Under the pieces are notes generated by a model, which had not been told where the DNA came from, made no database searches, and saw only the letters and a program-made list of their open reading frames with translations. Of a stretch of DNA of 40,155 bases, positions 14,601-22,643 are shown one piece after another. The stretch spans positions 1 to 40,155 of the forward strand of contig JAPPNK010000001.1 in assembly GCA_028818695.1 (NCBI GenBank), given 5' to 3'. Within the stretch, counting starts at the first letter, position 1. Each line of letters opens with the position of its first letter. Position numbers and translations under genes: made by a program. Source of the DNA: Candidatus Poribacteria bacterium. Lineage in GTDB: Bacteria > Poribacteria > WGA-4E > GCA-2687025.

Positions 14601-16732
14601 GCTTGGAACGCCGTCACAGACGCTTTCAAGTTCTCATCTGTCCGCGGCTCAATCGAGTAAAGGCTGATGCCCTGCAGATATTGCGACGCCCCCGCATACT
14701 CGCTGGAAGGGTACCGCTCAACGACATTTCCGTACGCTGTCGCCGCTTCCGCCCACCGCTTCTGATCGCGCAGCAGGTCCGCCAAGCGGATCGCGCCGAG
14801 CGACTGCCATGTTTCGTCCAGGGTTCCGTCCTCGCTGACGGCGCGGTACAGGTTGATCGCCTCGTCAATGTTGCCTTCTTTTTCATAGCTTTCCGCCGAC
14901 AGGACCCGCGCCCTGCCGTAGTTTTCGCTCGGCGGCGGGATGAGCGCATACGCCGCGCGCGCTTCCGCCCACTGCTCAAGCTTCTCATGCGCCTCCGCCT
15001 TGCTCAAAATAGAGTTTTCCAGCAGGGCGATCCGCTCTGGGAATTCGTAGTTCAGATCAAAGCCGGAGTTGTCCGGATCAGGATCTTTCGCCGTGAACTT
15101 CTCGATCGCTTCGTTCAGCGCCGGGAGAGCCTTTTCAAAGAAGCTCTTGTCGCCCGACTTGTCCGCGTGCTGGAAATAACAGACGCCAATCTGGTAGAGA
15201 GAGCGCAGCCTCGTCGCATAAAACTTCGGCAGGTGGGGATACGCGGCGGCGCGTTCATACTCGCCCGCGGCGACAAGAAACTCGTTCTGCTCAAACATGA
15301 TGTCGCCCAGTTTCGTCTGAATCTCGGCGGCTTGAATGTCAAAGTCCTCGTTGTCCGCGTTCGCCTCAATGAACGAACGCCCGCGCGCCAACACCTCCTC
15401 AAAACGCCCCAGTTCGGTCAAGCACCACAGCTCGGCGTAAAGAGAATGCGGGGCGAGCGGATCGTCCGGAAAATCTTCCTGCGTCCGCCGGAACCAGACG
15501 AGAGCGTCTTCGTAACGTTTCATCTCGTAGTTCGCTTCCCCGATCTGATAGGTGGAGTGGGACCTGTAGTCGGAGTCTGGATGCTCGCTCAGGACGCTCA
15601 TGTACCCCTGAATGGCGAGTTCGAAATTCTGCGTGTCGGGTTCGCCGCTCGATTTGGTGTTGTCGCCTGCCTCGCTCATGTGCGCTTCCCCGGCGCCGAA
15701 ACGCGCCGCGTCCACATAAGGGGAGTTCGGGTAGGTTGTGACAACCATCTGGTACGCCTCGGCGGCGCTCAGGTAGTTTTCCGCGTCCATGTAGTTGTCG
15801 CCGATCTCGTACTGAATCTCGGCTTTCAGGTCCATGTTGTCGGTGTTTTCAATCGCCAACTGGTAGTTCTGAATGGCGTTGTCAAAGTCGCTCTGGCGCG
15901 TGTAGATCGTCCCAAGGTCAAAGTGCGCGCCCGTGCGGAAGATCGAATCGGGGTAATCCGCCACAAAGCGGTTATACCGGTCGATCGCCTCTTCAAGCCT
16001 GTCCAGCTGCAGCAGCGAGTAAGCCGCCTTGTAGCTTGCTTCGGGCAGCAGCGGCGAGCCTGGGAAATCTTCCGGGGTCATCGCGTCGAATTCGCGGAAC
16101 GACTGGTCGTAGTTCTGTTCTTCAAAGTAGGTCACCGCAATGCGGTACTGGGAGTCGTCGCGGAAGTCGGAGTTTGGGAATCTGTCGACGATCTGGCGGT
16201 AGGCGTCCCTCGCCTTATCGAAGTCCTGCAGATCGTAGTTCAGCTGCGCGATGGAGTACCATGCGTTTTCATGGAACAGGCTGTTGGGGAAGTTTTGGAT
16301 CAGCTCCCGAAACTTCGGCTCCGCCTCCTCCAGCCGCTCCGTCTTCATGAGAACGTATCCCCACAGGAAGACGATGCCTTCCCGGTGCTTGTCGATGGTC
16401 GCGGTTTGGTAGATCTCCTCCAGGATGTTCAGCGCCTCGTCGTATTCCGCCACATTGCCGGTTTTTTCCGCCTGCTGCGCGTATGCGTGGGCGATCTTGT
16501 ATTTCGCCAGCGTCTGGTAGTCCGGGTCGATCACCTCGGTTTTGACGAAGCCTTTTTCCGCTTCCTCGAGCGATTCTTCATATTTTTGAATCGCTTCGGG
16601 GTAGCGTTCGTTCACTAAGAACTGCTCCGCCTCTTCGTAGAGAGTCTGCACCTTCTGCGAACTGCCGCTCGGGAAAAACAGCACCCCAAGCAGCGCCGCA
16701 ATGCCAACGCCGATGAGAACTTTGTCGTTCAT
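11672..16732 (-). CDS. giant membrane-anchored TPR protein with an inserted Ig-like domain
   Basis: A 1686-residue protein: one N-terminal transmembrane segment (about residues 5-20, VLIGVGIAALLGVLFF), then dozens of BamD/YbgF-type tetratricopeptide repeats with recurring A-xxxYQ-xxVxxYPNSxxxxxA. TPR arrays bind partner proteins; an envelope scaffold is the likely role, the partner unknown. At about 1150-1420 the repeats give way to beta-rich sequence. Within it, residues about 1280-1353 (TVGKDSSAPRPGRYRVTA, GNFIVWDD, VNIILGTD, FDLEEGDKI) resemble a small beta domain known mostly from Gram-positive cell-surface proteins, and the DNA there is AT-rich. TPRs resume afterwards. The ATG at 16730-16732 has AAAGGG at ideal spacing, better than the TTG two codons upstream. 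Confidence 0.85.
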   Translation of the reverse strand: MNDKVLIGVGIAALLGVLFFPSGSSQKVQTLYEEAEQFLVNERYPEAIQKYEESLEEAEKGFVKTEVIDPDYQTLAKYKIAHAYAQQAEKTGNVAEYDEALNILEEIYQTATIDKHREGIVFLWGYVLMKTERLEEAEPKFRELIQNFPNSLFHENAWYSIAQLNYDLQDFDKARDAYRQIVDRFPNSDFRDDSQYRIAVTYFEEQNYDQSFREFDAMTPEDFPGSPLLPEASYKAAYSLLQLDRLEEAIDRYNRFVADYPDSIFRTGAHFDLGTIYTRQSDFDNAIQNYQLAIENTDNMDLKAEIQYEIGDNYMDAENYLSAAEAYQMVVTTYPNSPYVDAARFGAGEAHMSEAGDNTKSSGEPDTQNFELAIQGYMSVLSEHPDSDYRSHSTYQIGEANYEMKRYEDALVWFRRTQEDFPDDPLAPHSLYAELWCLTELGRFEEVLARGRSFIEANADNEDFDIQAAEIQTKLGDIMFEQNEFLVAAGEYERAAAYPHLPKFYATRLRSLYQIGVCYFQHADKSGDKSFFEKALPALNEAIEKFTAKDPDPDNSGFDLNYEFPERIALLENSILSKAEAHEKLEQWAEARAAYALIPPPSENYGRARVLSAESYEKEGNIDEAINLYRAVSEDGTLDETWQSLGAIRLADLLRDQKRWAEAATAYGNVVERYPSSEYAGASQYLQGISLYSIEPRTDENLKASVTAFQAVVAQWPDDANAPDALYGVALSQKALAESKSGSWEDVLASVNQLTNMYGSRTDERSLKAINSGNLLRVLALEELGEVSIDEIVASLRQVTQSETADAPTRVTAQLKIGNLLFENGRLEDAVREYRALGEMFPDSDQAPLGLYQAAVSAFKSGESLSEKEDPKAASMYQQAAELTAQALSYADKLDNEMLVKINYTRGSALQETGQPQEAIQALQAVAALKDSVEDQALVEAAYTKLAQMYRSLGQHQEASAEYQRLAATSSNPLIRLQSFMARADILENNLNDPAGALENYQAAASVEIESDFIAQALYRAGLILSEKASAQSGGDDEAAKAYAEQAIVTFERLSSNYERSENSQVKLMVADAGVRASDLYTLAGRDLSGAIDEALAARDRAVEAGDVAQKVQAQYQVATLRDRYARQLRASADPNALDVVILSNGGRRQGYIDVSGGGIYSNGSLSLGALQEGTGQLSFSPISRSEISDVELSYKTVARLSAQDYLKAVEFAEPLDSAPDQSITFVGYALYQAGVISYSLRGPRDLPITVEALPRFVALVDSGKMVDSGEVTSSEKSSELSAGQYTVGKDSSAPRPGRYRVTATNQGNFIVWDDKENLKVNIILGTDLESYEFDLEEGDKIRAEVKVELRDLSNAENSEQLSELQNALYYLGVAYYDLASANEMDPDLFAQSAAALQSLVDRYPSHEEAGLWQYQVGEAHYAAQLFDEALKSYIQTAERYPNHENAPEALYSAAACHDKLSQEDGMMEAYDLLVTRYPNHRRSLDAYITLANHRFNESLDLNEADPEQRNAKLEKLESALSMYRKVAESELSEADQANRAKSFVKDTEEYIASIRIVPLDEAYSRAGRSAEALTPAMAALEKFASEYTDTKQAVIAWTRLGDGNMIFAEQAAADGDTDSEIEYYEKSLQFFTNVRRRYVDAQGVEMTPADPSMERALTYANRKIVDIQRYVNSVRAAREAKSGSE

Positions 16733-16821
16733 TGCCAATGCCCTTTCATTTCCAATTCGAACGGACCGCGCCCGTTACGTCTGTATGATACGTCCTTTCG
16801 ACCTAAATTTCATGTCCATTG

Positions 16822-17490
16822 CTAAATATTCAATTGCGGAAGCCTTACCTCATCGGTCGGCGATGCGATCATCCTAAACGGCGCGAACGACGAATCGCTT
16901 GCGTCCCGCGTCAAAAGCATGCTGCGCCGTCCGGGAACGAAGGAAGCCTGCCGCCGTTCCAGCAGCGCAACCAGCCGCTCCGCCGCGGCAGGCGGCTCCG
17001 ACGGCCATTCGAGAGGCGCGACGCCGTTCAGCTCCGCCGCGGCTGGGCTGGCGCGTTCCATGCCCTCCACGACGACGCCTTCCAGCGCGCGCGGGCGCGC
17101 TGGCGCCGACTCGGCGTGCGTCAAGGCGCGCTCCTTTCCGCCGCTCTCCAGGAGACGCGGCGACGCCTTCGCCGGCAAGCGGCCCACCTGTTCGGCGGAC
17201 AGGCTCTCCGCATGCGCCGGCATGCTCTCGGCGAGAGTCGCCTCCCCGCCGCGCTCCCCGCCATTAAACAGACTCCCGTACATCCAAACGCCCATCAGCA
17301 GCAGAGCCGCCGACAAACCGGCTCCGATATGCCGGCGCCGGCGAACGCGCCGTTCCCGCTCAACCCGCTCCAGCACGCGCATCGGAAGCGACTCCAGATA
17401 ACCTGGCGGAGGGGGCGACACCGTCGCGATGCGCGCCATGCGCGCCGCATTCTCCGCCGACAAACTCAACTGTTCCCCGCGTCGACTCAT
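16822..17490 (-). CDS. single-pass membrane protein, probable anti-sigma factor
   Basis: A 222-residue protein with a cytoplasmic N-terminus (PPPPGYLESLPMRVLERVERERR), a strongly basic stretch RRVRRRRH, one transmembrane helix at about 55-75 (GAGLSAALLLMGVWMYGSLF) and a roughly 145-residue exported part. Its start overlaps the stop of the ECF sigma gene (ATGA), and AAAGGG precedes that ATG; an upstream in-frame ATG at 17505 lies inside the sigma gene and lacks a ribosome site. The layout strongly suggests the cognate anti-sigma factor, but no zinc-type HxxxCxxC motif is present, so this rests on context and topology. The giant TPR gene starts 89 nt downstream and may be in the same unit. Confidence 0.7.
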   Translation of the reverse strand: MSRRGEQLSLSAENAARMARIATVSPPPPGYLESLPMRVLERVERERRVRRRRHIGAGLSAALLLMGVWMYGSLFNGGERGGEATLAESMPAHAESLSAEQVGRLPAKASPRLLESGGKERALTHAESAPARPRALEGVVVEGMERASPAAAELNGVAPLEWPSEPPAAAERLVALLERRQASFVPGRRSMLLTRDASDSSFAPFRMIASPTDEVRLPQLNI

Positions 17491-18077
17491 GACGTCCCTT
17501 TCCATGTTTTGCCAAGCGCATACGGAGCCAAGTGCCGGCGCAACTTTTCACGCGCATGATGGCGGCGGGAGCGCACCGTTCCAACCGGTATCTTCAAAAC
17601 CTCGGCCGTCTTGACGCAGCTCATTCCTTCCAGCTCGGTCAACACAATGACGGCGCGTTGACCCGCCGGCAACGCCGCGACCGCCGCCTGAACCTGCTCG
17701 CGAGCCTCCATCGCCTCCAGCCGCTCCAGAGGCGTCGCCGGCGAGCGCGGACAGGACCGCGCGCGAAACCTTTCCAAAAACTGCGACAGACGCTTCTCCT
17801 TGCGAGAATGGCTGATTGCAACATTGATGACGATGCGCACCAACCATGTCTCCACCGAAGATTTGCGTCGAAAACGGCGCAGCGAACGGAACGCGCGCAG
17901 GAACGCCTCCTGAACAATATCGTCCGCTTCCTCATGGCTGGAGCTCATTCGCCGCGCGATGCGGTACACCCGTTCGCGCCGCTTCTCCACAAATTCAAGC
18001 AGCTCCAGCGCCGTCTCCGACGCCGCGTCCTGCTCCGAATCGGTCATTTCAGCGGGTATGCCTTCAGCCCAAGCCAC
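17487..18077 (-). CDS. ECF-family RNA polymerase sigma factor
   Basis: A 196-residue sigma factor with region 2 at about residues 31-96 (RVYRIARRM, EADDIVQEAFLRAFRSL, VETWLVRIVINVA) and region 4 at about 128-184 (ALPAGQRAVIVLTELEGMS, AEVLKIPVGTVRSRRHHAREKL). No region 3 domain separates them, as expected for group 4 (ECF) sigmas. It would direct RNA polymerase to envelope or stress promoters when released from the membrane partner encoded directly downstream. The start is GTG (18075-18077) preceded by AGAGGA; ATG 18047 has no ribosome site. It begins 12 nt after the deoxyhypusine-synthase-like gene. Confidence 0.92.
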   Translation of the reverse strand: MAWAEGIPAEMTDSEQDAASETALELLEFVEKRRERVYRIARRMSSSHEEADDIVQEAFLRAFRSLRRFRRKSSVETWLVRIVINVAISHSRKEKRLSQFLERFRARSCPRSPATPLERLEAMEAREQVQAAVAALPAGQRAVIVLTELEGMSCVKTAEVLKIPVGTVRSRRHHAREKLRRHLAPYALGKTWKGTS

Positions 18078-18089
18078 GCCGTTCCTCTC

Positions 18090-19121
18090 TTACGCAGTTT
18101 CTCCGCTTTCTGTTATATTAGACGCCTTTGCGCCCAAAGCGTTCATTTTTTCTACAGAGCCGACCGCCCGCCACAGCGCCGGCAGCGTCCGCCGATGCCC
18201 GCCCTGAACGTAAACGCCTTCGCCCCGCCCCGCTACCGTGCGCGACAGCAGCGTCTTCCACGGTCGAAAATAGTAGCGCGGATCGCTCTTCGGCGCTTCG
18301 GACGAAACATCCTCCTCCAAGGGCAGAAGGTCGCACACAAGCGTTGTGAACCGCTCGATGCGCCGATTCTCCTGCGCCGCCGCGTTGCGAGCCATCGCCA
18401 GCGCCTTCAAAAACACCTCCGGACCCATCACCGCCGTTCCAAAGTTCAGCAGCGCGCCGCCTTCAAGGTTCTCCACCGAACGCGCCGCGATCAAAAAATC
18501 CGCATAGGAGGACGCGCCGAGAGCCGCTCCGTCCGCGTTCGGATGCTCATGGATAATGTCGTATCCGACGCCGATATGAACGGTCGCCGGAACGCCGAGC
18601 CGATACGCCGCCGCCAGAACGCTGATCTCCTTATGCGGATACGCGCCTTCCGCGATCTCGCGTCCGACCGCCTCGCCGAGACCGACTCCTTCTTCTGCCG
18701 CTTTTGCCGCGATCTCGTTGATGCGCCCCGTTTCGCGCCATAGCCCGAATTCTCCCGTCCGGATATACCGGGCGACGCTCTCGGTCGTCGCGCCGACAAG
18801 CGCCAATTCAAAGTCGTGGATCGGACCGGCGCCGTTCATGGCGATATGCGTCAACAGCCCGCGCTCCATCAGGTCGATCAGATACCGCTGAACGCCCGCC
18901 CGCAGAACATGCGCGCCCATCATGAGCATCGACGCGGCGCTCGACTCGCGCGCTTGAATCATCCGCCGGGCGACGCGCTCCATCTTCGCCTCGGACGCCG
19001 CTTCCAGCTTCTCCGTCAACGCTCCTAAAGGCGCCACCGCCGACAGGTCTAGGTCATGCGCCCGCTCGTTCAACGGCTTCAACACAAGGCGCGAACGGTC
19101 AAATTTGGGGTAAGGAGTCAT
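18090..19121 (-). CDS. conserved cytosolic protein, deoxyhypusine synthase-like
   Basis: A 343-residue soluble protein with highly conserved-looking blocks: ASMLMMGAHVLRAGVQRYLIDL, THIAMNGAGPIHDFELALVG, SVARYIRTGEFGLWRETG, PATVHIGVGYDIIHEHPN, LLNFGTAVMGPEVFLKALAMA and DPRYYFRPWKTLLSRTVAG. I recall this family as bacterial proteins related to deoxyhypusine synthase. The resemblance lies in the NGAGPIHDFEL and GEF...INE segments and is modest, and I cannot identify the catalytic lysine; since bacteria generally lack hypusinated eIF5A, a different reaction is likely. The start at 19121 overlaps the stop of the HAD hydrolase (ATGA) with GGGGAG upstream; an open N-terminal extension to 19220 lies within that gene and is discarded. 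Confidence 0.6.
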   Translation of the reverse strand: MTPYPKFDRSRLVLKPLNERAHDLDLSAVAPLGALTEKLEAASEAKMERVARRMIQARESSAASMLMMGAHVLRAGVQRYLIDLMERGLLTHIAMNGAGPIHDFELALVGATTESVARYIRTGEFGLWRETGRINEIAAKAAEEGVGLGEAVGREIAEGAYPHKEISVLAAAYRLGVPATVHIGVGYDIIHEHPNADGAALGASSYADFLIAARSVENLEGGALLNFGTAVMGPEVFLKALAMARNAAAQENRRIERFTTLVCDLLPLEEDVSSEAPKSDPRYYFRPWKTLLSRTVAGRGEGVYVQGGHRRTLPALWRAVGSVEKMNALGAKASNITESGETA

Positions 19122-19984
19122 CTCTCCCCGTCCAGTAGATACGCCAGCATCCGCTCCATCTCCGCATAGCCGGGGGCGATCAGATCGGCGCCCGCCTGTA
19201 TGAGCCTGTTGCGCTTCCATTCGTTCACATTCACTTTTCCGACCTCGTCCGAAGCGACGCCGACCGCTATTCCGCCAGCCTCCTTCGCGTTCAGTATTTC
19301 CACATAGCCGTCGCCGAAGGAGAGCAGCTCCGGCCCGCTCAATTCATGTTCGCGCAGCATCTGCCGTATGACCTGCGCTTTTGAAAAGTCCTCGACGCGC
19401 TCCTGCGCCGCGTAGATGCCGCCGTCAAAATAGTCTGCGACGCCAAGCATCTCCGCCTCCTCGCAAACGTACTCGTAATCGGTGCCGCTTGCAAGGTACA
19501 GGGAGAGGCCCCGCTCTCTCAACCGTTCCAGCAGTTCGGCGGCGCGCGGCATCGTCAGGTCTTCTGGACGCGCCGTTCCGTCTTTCAGCGCCTCGCGCCG
19601 TTTTCCGATGCGCGCCATGAGCAGGTCGTTATACCGGCGTTTATACTCCAACGGCTCTAGAGGTTGTCCGCCGCGTTTTTTCACCTCTTCGGCGAGCTGC
19701 ATCATCTGAAAAATGGTCTGCTTGCCGGTCAGTTTGTCGACAAACTCGCGCGTGAGCCGCTCCAGCGCGTCGGGCGGTTCGGCGCCGCTCGCCTCTTGGA
19801 GCGTCTCGACCATCATTGGAATCATCACATCCTGCCAGCCGGAGCGTATGAGCGAGATAGTTCCGTCAAAATCGAACAGCGCCGAGCGCGCCTTCCCCAG
19901 AGCGGCAGCTTCGCCGCGTATTTCGATCCGCGTCCCCGGCAAAAAACGGCCGCGCGGATAGGTGTGAAACTGGTCTAGGTCCAT
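19118..19984 (-). CDS. HAD-superfamily hydrolase
   Basis: A 288-residue HAD phosphatase/phosphomutase-like protein. Motif I is DFDGT with the nucleophile Asp in its first position, motif II is ASGTD, the motif III lysine is in FSKAQVI, and the acidic motif IV is GDGYVEI. A helical cap lies between motifs I and II (about 45-150). It is translationally coupled to the deoxyhypusine-synthase-like gene. Pairing with that gene suggests a shared pathway, perhaps dephosphorylating a sugar or small metabolite, but the substrate is unknown. The first 30 residues before the core are not typical of the family. Confidence 0.82.
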   Translation of the reverse strand: MDLDQFHTYPRGRFLPGTRIEIRGEAAALGKARSALFDFDGTISLIRSGWQDVMIPMMVETLQEASGAEPPDALERLTREFVDKLTGKQTIFQMMQLAEEVKKRGGQPLEPLEYKRRYNDLLMARIGKRREALKDGTARPEDLTMPRAAELLERLRERGLSLYLASGTDYEYVCEEAEMLGVADYFDGGIYAAQERVEDFSKAQVIRQMLREHELSGPELLSFGDGYVEILNAKEAGGIAVGVASDEVGKVNVNEWKRNRLIQAGADLIAPGYAEMERMLAYLLDGER

Positions 19985-20011
19985 TTAACCTGCGCCGTCC
20001 ATTCAGTTGCC

Positions 20012-20039
20012 ATTTTAATCGAGGCGCCCGCCGCCCCAA
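20012..20039 (-). promoter_or_regulatory. weak candidate promoter of the HAD hydrolase gene
   Basis: Minus strand: TTGGGG (20039-20034), 16-bp spacer, TAAAAT (20017-20012). The −10 is good, the −35 poor. It lies 28 nt before the ATG at 19984. Confidence 0.3.
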
Positions 20040-20079
20040 CCCGTCTTTTCCGCGCATGAACGCAGAGCGGAAACTGCGC

Positions 20080-20616
20080 TCACTTGATCAACCCCTGCAG
20101 CTCCTTAAACCGCGGATGGCGAGCATCTTGCAGCAGTTCAAACAGCGCCGTCTCGGTCGACACAAGGACGGCTCCGCTCTGGCGCATCCGCTCCAGTCCG
20201 AGGCTCTTGTTTCGAGCGGAGCGGGAGTCGACCGCGTCCACAAGCGCAAACGCATGATAGCCCGCGTCAATCAGATCTAGCGCCGTCTGCAAGACGCACA
20301 CATGCGCTTCGATTCCGCACAGAAGAACGCTTTCAATTTCACCGCCCCACATGTCGGTTCCCGCCGAGAAGCGCGTTTTTTCGATGGGCTGATACGCCTC
20401 GCCGAGCGCCTCGATCAGCGGCGGCATCGTCCGTCCAAGCCCTTTCGGGTATTGCTCCGTCACGCGCACAGGCAGATCAAGCGCCAACGCCGCAAGAACC
20501 GCAACCCGCATTCCGTTCAGGGCGCGTTCGGGGTCATGCATCGCGGGCATGATCCGCTCCTGCGCGTCTATGAGCAGAAGGGCGGCAGATTTGGGTTTCA
20601 GACGTTTTGTCTTCAT
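20080..20616 (-). CDS. isochorismatase-family hydrolase
   Basis: A 178-residue cysteine hydrolase. The triad is visible: Asp in LLIDAQERI, Lys in TEQYPKGLG and Cys in CGIEAHVCVLQTAL. The GIEAHVCV form is common to YcaC/ISOC1-like members, whose substrates are often unknown amides rather than isochorismate. The ATG at 20614-20616 lies only about 4 nt after the predicted transcription start and has no ribosome site; the same frame can be read upstream from a TTG at 20655, but that lies inside the −35 element of the predicted promoter. It is probably expressed from a near-leaderless mRNA. Confidence 0.85.
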   Translation of the reverse strand: MKTKRLKPKSAALLLIDAQERIMPAMHDPERALNGMRVAVLAALALDLPVRVTEQYPKGLGRTMPPLIEALGEAYQPIEKTRFSAGTDMWGGEIESVLLCGIEAHVCVLQTALDLIDAGYHAFALVDAVDSRSARNKSLGLERMRQSGAVLVSTETALFELLQDARHPRFKELQGLIK

Positions 20617-20626
20617 ACGTTTAATT

Positions 20627-20655
20627 AATATAGCGCGCGTCTTCCTTGCGCGCAA
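20627..20655 (-). promoter_or_regulatory. promoter of the isochorismatase-like gene
   Basis: Minus strand: TTGCGC (20655-20650), 17-bp spacer, TATATT (20632-20627). Expected start of transcription is near 20620, only a few nucleotides before the ATG at 20616. Confidence 0.5.
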
Positions 20656-20771
20656 CCATGCCCTTGAGCTGGCGGTACGCTCAAACGGAGTTCTTGGCGG
20701 CGATGGCGTTTGAGACGCTTTGGGTCAAAAAATGAAATCTCCATATAAGGCGCTGCCCCAGGCGTTGAAGG

Positions 20772-20800
20772 TTGACTGCTCATCCAACTTTAGATAACAT
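20772..20800 (+). promoter_or_regulatory. promoter of the PspA-like gene
   Basis: TTGACT (20772-20777), 17-bp spacer, TAACAT (20795-20800). Transcription from about 20807 gives a 33-nt leader that contains GGAGAGG before the ATG at 20840. Confidence 0.6.
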
Positions 20801-20839
20801 ATCTCAAGAGAGCGTTCTACTCGTCCGAAGGAGAGGTGT

Positions 20840-21688
20840 ATGGCGAACATATTCGTTCGATTCTGGCGGTATATGACCGGCTGGATGCATGACGGCCTGT
20901 CGAAGGCGGAGGCGGAACGGCCAGATATTGTGTACAAGCAGGCCATCGAAGATCAGACGCAGCGGTATCAGCAGATGGAAGAGGCGGTGTCCGGCTTGGT
21001 GGCGAACCGGGCGCGGCTCGATGAAGACCTGAAAAAGGCGGAGAACAGCCTCATAGAGGTGCGTTCGACGATGGAACATGCGATCATCAACGCGCAGGGC
21101 AGCGACAAAGAGGCTGCCGAAGAAGCGATCCTGGTCGGCTCCATGCTTCAAGAGGAAGAAGAAAAACTTGTCCAGCGCATCTACCAACTTACCGAAAGCA
21201 GAGATTCGGTGCGCGCTCAAGTGGAAAACTATCAAGAAAAACTGGTAGAGTTCCGACACAGCATTAACCAGCTCCAGACCGAAAGGGATGAAGCGGTTGC
21301 GCAAGCCCGCGTCGACAAGCAGACCATTGAGCTGAACCGGCAGCTGCAGGGCATGTCCACCGAAAGCGATATGCAGTCGCTGAACGAGTTGCGCAACAAC
21401 CTCGGACGGCTGCGCGCCCAGGCGACCATGAGCGAGGAAATGCAAAGCGAATCGCTGGACGCGCGCGTACGCAAATATAAGAATGCGGTCCGATCCGACG
21501 CCGCAAAGGCAAAATTCCTGCAGCGGGTCGAAGAATCCAAAGCGCTTGAGGCTGGAACCGCCGGCGAAAATGAGAGCGGAAGCGCCGGCGAAAGCGCGTC
21601 CTTGTCGGCGAGGGAGCGCTTTCTTGAACGCGTCGAAGGCTCCTCAAAAGACTCCGAAAAAGGCTCCGATCTGCCCGCTAAGGAGTAA
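20840..21688 (+). CDS. PspA/IM30-like coiled-coil protein
   Basis: A 282-residue protein rich in Glu, Gln and Lys with almost continuous heptad-like helix from about residue 20 to 190. The N-terminal FVRFWRYMTGWMHDGLSKAE could form the amphipathic membrane-binding helix of PspA/IM30/Vipp1 proteins, and IEDQTQRYQQMEEAVSGLVANRARL resembles their first long helix. That family protects or remodels the inner membrane. The C-terminal 60 residues are low-complexity (Gly, Ser, Glu) with two copies of an FL(Q/E)RVE(E/G)S motif. It has its own promoter and a strong ribosome site. The family call is moderately sure; a generic coiled-coil protein is the alternative. Its 3' end overlaps the convergent GT9 gene by 11 nt. 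Confidence 0.65.
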   Translation: MANIFVRFWRYMTGWMHDGLSKAEAERPDIVYKQAIEDQTQRYQQMEEAVSGLVANRARLDEDLKKAENSLIEVRSTMEHAIINAQGSDKEAAEEAILVGSMLQEEEEKLVQRIYQLTESRDSVRAQVENYQEKLVEFRHSINQLQTERDEAVAQARVDKQTIELNRQLQGMSTESDMQSLNELRNNLGRLRAQATMSEEMQSESLDARVRKYKNAVRSDAAKAKFLQRVEESKALEAGTAGENESGSAGESASLSARERFLERVEGSSKDSEKGSDLPAKE

Positions 21689-22643
21689 AGCCGACCGCCC
21701 GCAGCTTCGCCTCCGCCGCGCGCCAGACACGCTCTGCCGTGAGAAGCTGCAGGCAGGCGTTGTTGCGGCAATGGTTGCGAAACTGCTTGCAGGGGCTGCA
21801 TGCGATCGGTTCCCATAGATTCGTATGCCGATCGTTCAGTAGGCGGAACCGATCCCTGTTTCCAGGTCCGAAGAGCGCGATGGTCGGCGTTTGGACGGCC
21901 GCGGACAGGTGCATCGGTCCCGAATCGCACGCAATGAACAGGTCGCACTGCCGGATGAGCGCGGCAAGCGTCCCAAGCGGCAGGTTCACATATGTCCGCG
22001 CGCGCCCCTTCGTCAGCGCGGCGATGCGTTCGGTTCGCGCCCGTTCGTTCGTTCCGCCTACGACGACCGCGCCGCCGCCGAATCTGTCCATGACGCGGTT
22101 TGCGATCTCGGCAAACCTGTCCGGCATCCACATGCGCATCTCCCAGCTGGCGCCAGGGAAAAACCCTGTCAGCGGACGGTCGGCGCCTTCCAAGAGACGG
22201 CGCGCCTTCCGCTCCTGCTTTTCTGTTGTGAAAAATTCCATGTCGTCCTCTTCGCTCGCGACGCCGAGAGGCGCCAAAGCGTTCAGCGCTTCATGGGATG
22301 CATGCGTCGTTCGCTCATGCGTTCGATCCCGCATGAGGCGGCGCGGTATGCCTGCCGCCCGCGCCAGCAAAACCGTCTTGCGCTTGCCATGCAGGTCGAC
22401 CGACATATCAAACCGCTCCGCTCGAATCCGCTTCAAGGCGTCCAGCGTTCCCTTCGCCCCCCTTTCAAGAGGGATGACAGCGTCCACGCGCGGGTTGTGC
22501 GCATAAAGCGGCGCGTATTGCGCATAGGTCATAAAGACGATGCGTGCGTTAGGAAAGGCGCGGCGCGCGGCTCTCACCGCGGGGGAGGTTAAGAGGACAT
22601 CCCCAAGCGAGCTAAGCCGCATAAAAAGAATGCGTTCAGCCAT
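21678..22643 (-). CDS. glycosyltransferase family 9 (heptosyltransferase-like)
   Basis: A 321-residue GT-B protein of the ADP-heptose:LPS heptosyltransferase family. N-terminal MRLSSLGDVLLTSPAVRAARR and SVDLHGKRKTVLLA are typical, as is the C-terminal sugar-nucleotide site FIACDSGPMHLSAAVQTPTIALFGP. A Cys cluster (CSPCKQFRNHCRNNAC) near the C-terminus occurs in many GT9 proteins. It suggests that this organism makes a heptose-type core or related surface glycan. The start overlaps the PAP2 stop (TGATG) and has no ribosome site, so translation probably depends on coupling. Confidence 0.9.
   Translation of the reverse strand: MAERILFMRLSSLGDVLLTSPAVRAARRAFPNARIVFMTYAQYAPLYAHNPRVDAVIPLERGAKGTLDALKRIRAERFDMSVDLHGKRKTVLLARAAGIPRRLMRDRTHERTTHASHEALNALAPLGVASEEDDMEFFTTEKQERKARRLLEGADRPLTGFFPGASWEMRMWMPDRFAEIANRVMDRFGGGAVVVGGTNERARTERIAALTKGRARTYVNLPLGTLAALIRQCDLFIACDSGPMHLSAAVQTPTIALFGPGNRDRFRLLNDRHTNLWEPIACSPCKQFRNHCRNNACLQLLTAERVWRAAEAKLRAVGFTP

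Noticed and set aside
14603-16618. A 671-codon open frame antisense to the giant TPR gene
   Set aside because: The TPR frame is clearly coding; the reverse frame has no recognisable domain, no ribosome site, and is explained by GC-rich codon use.
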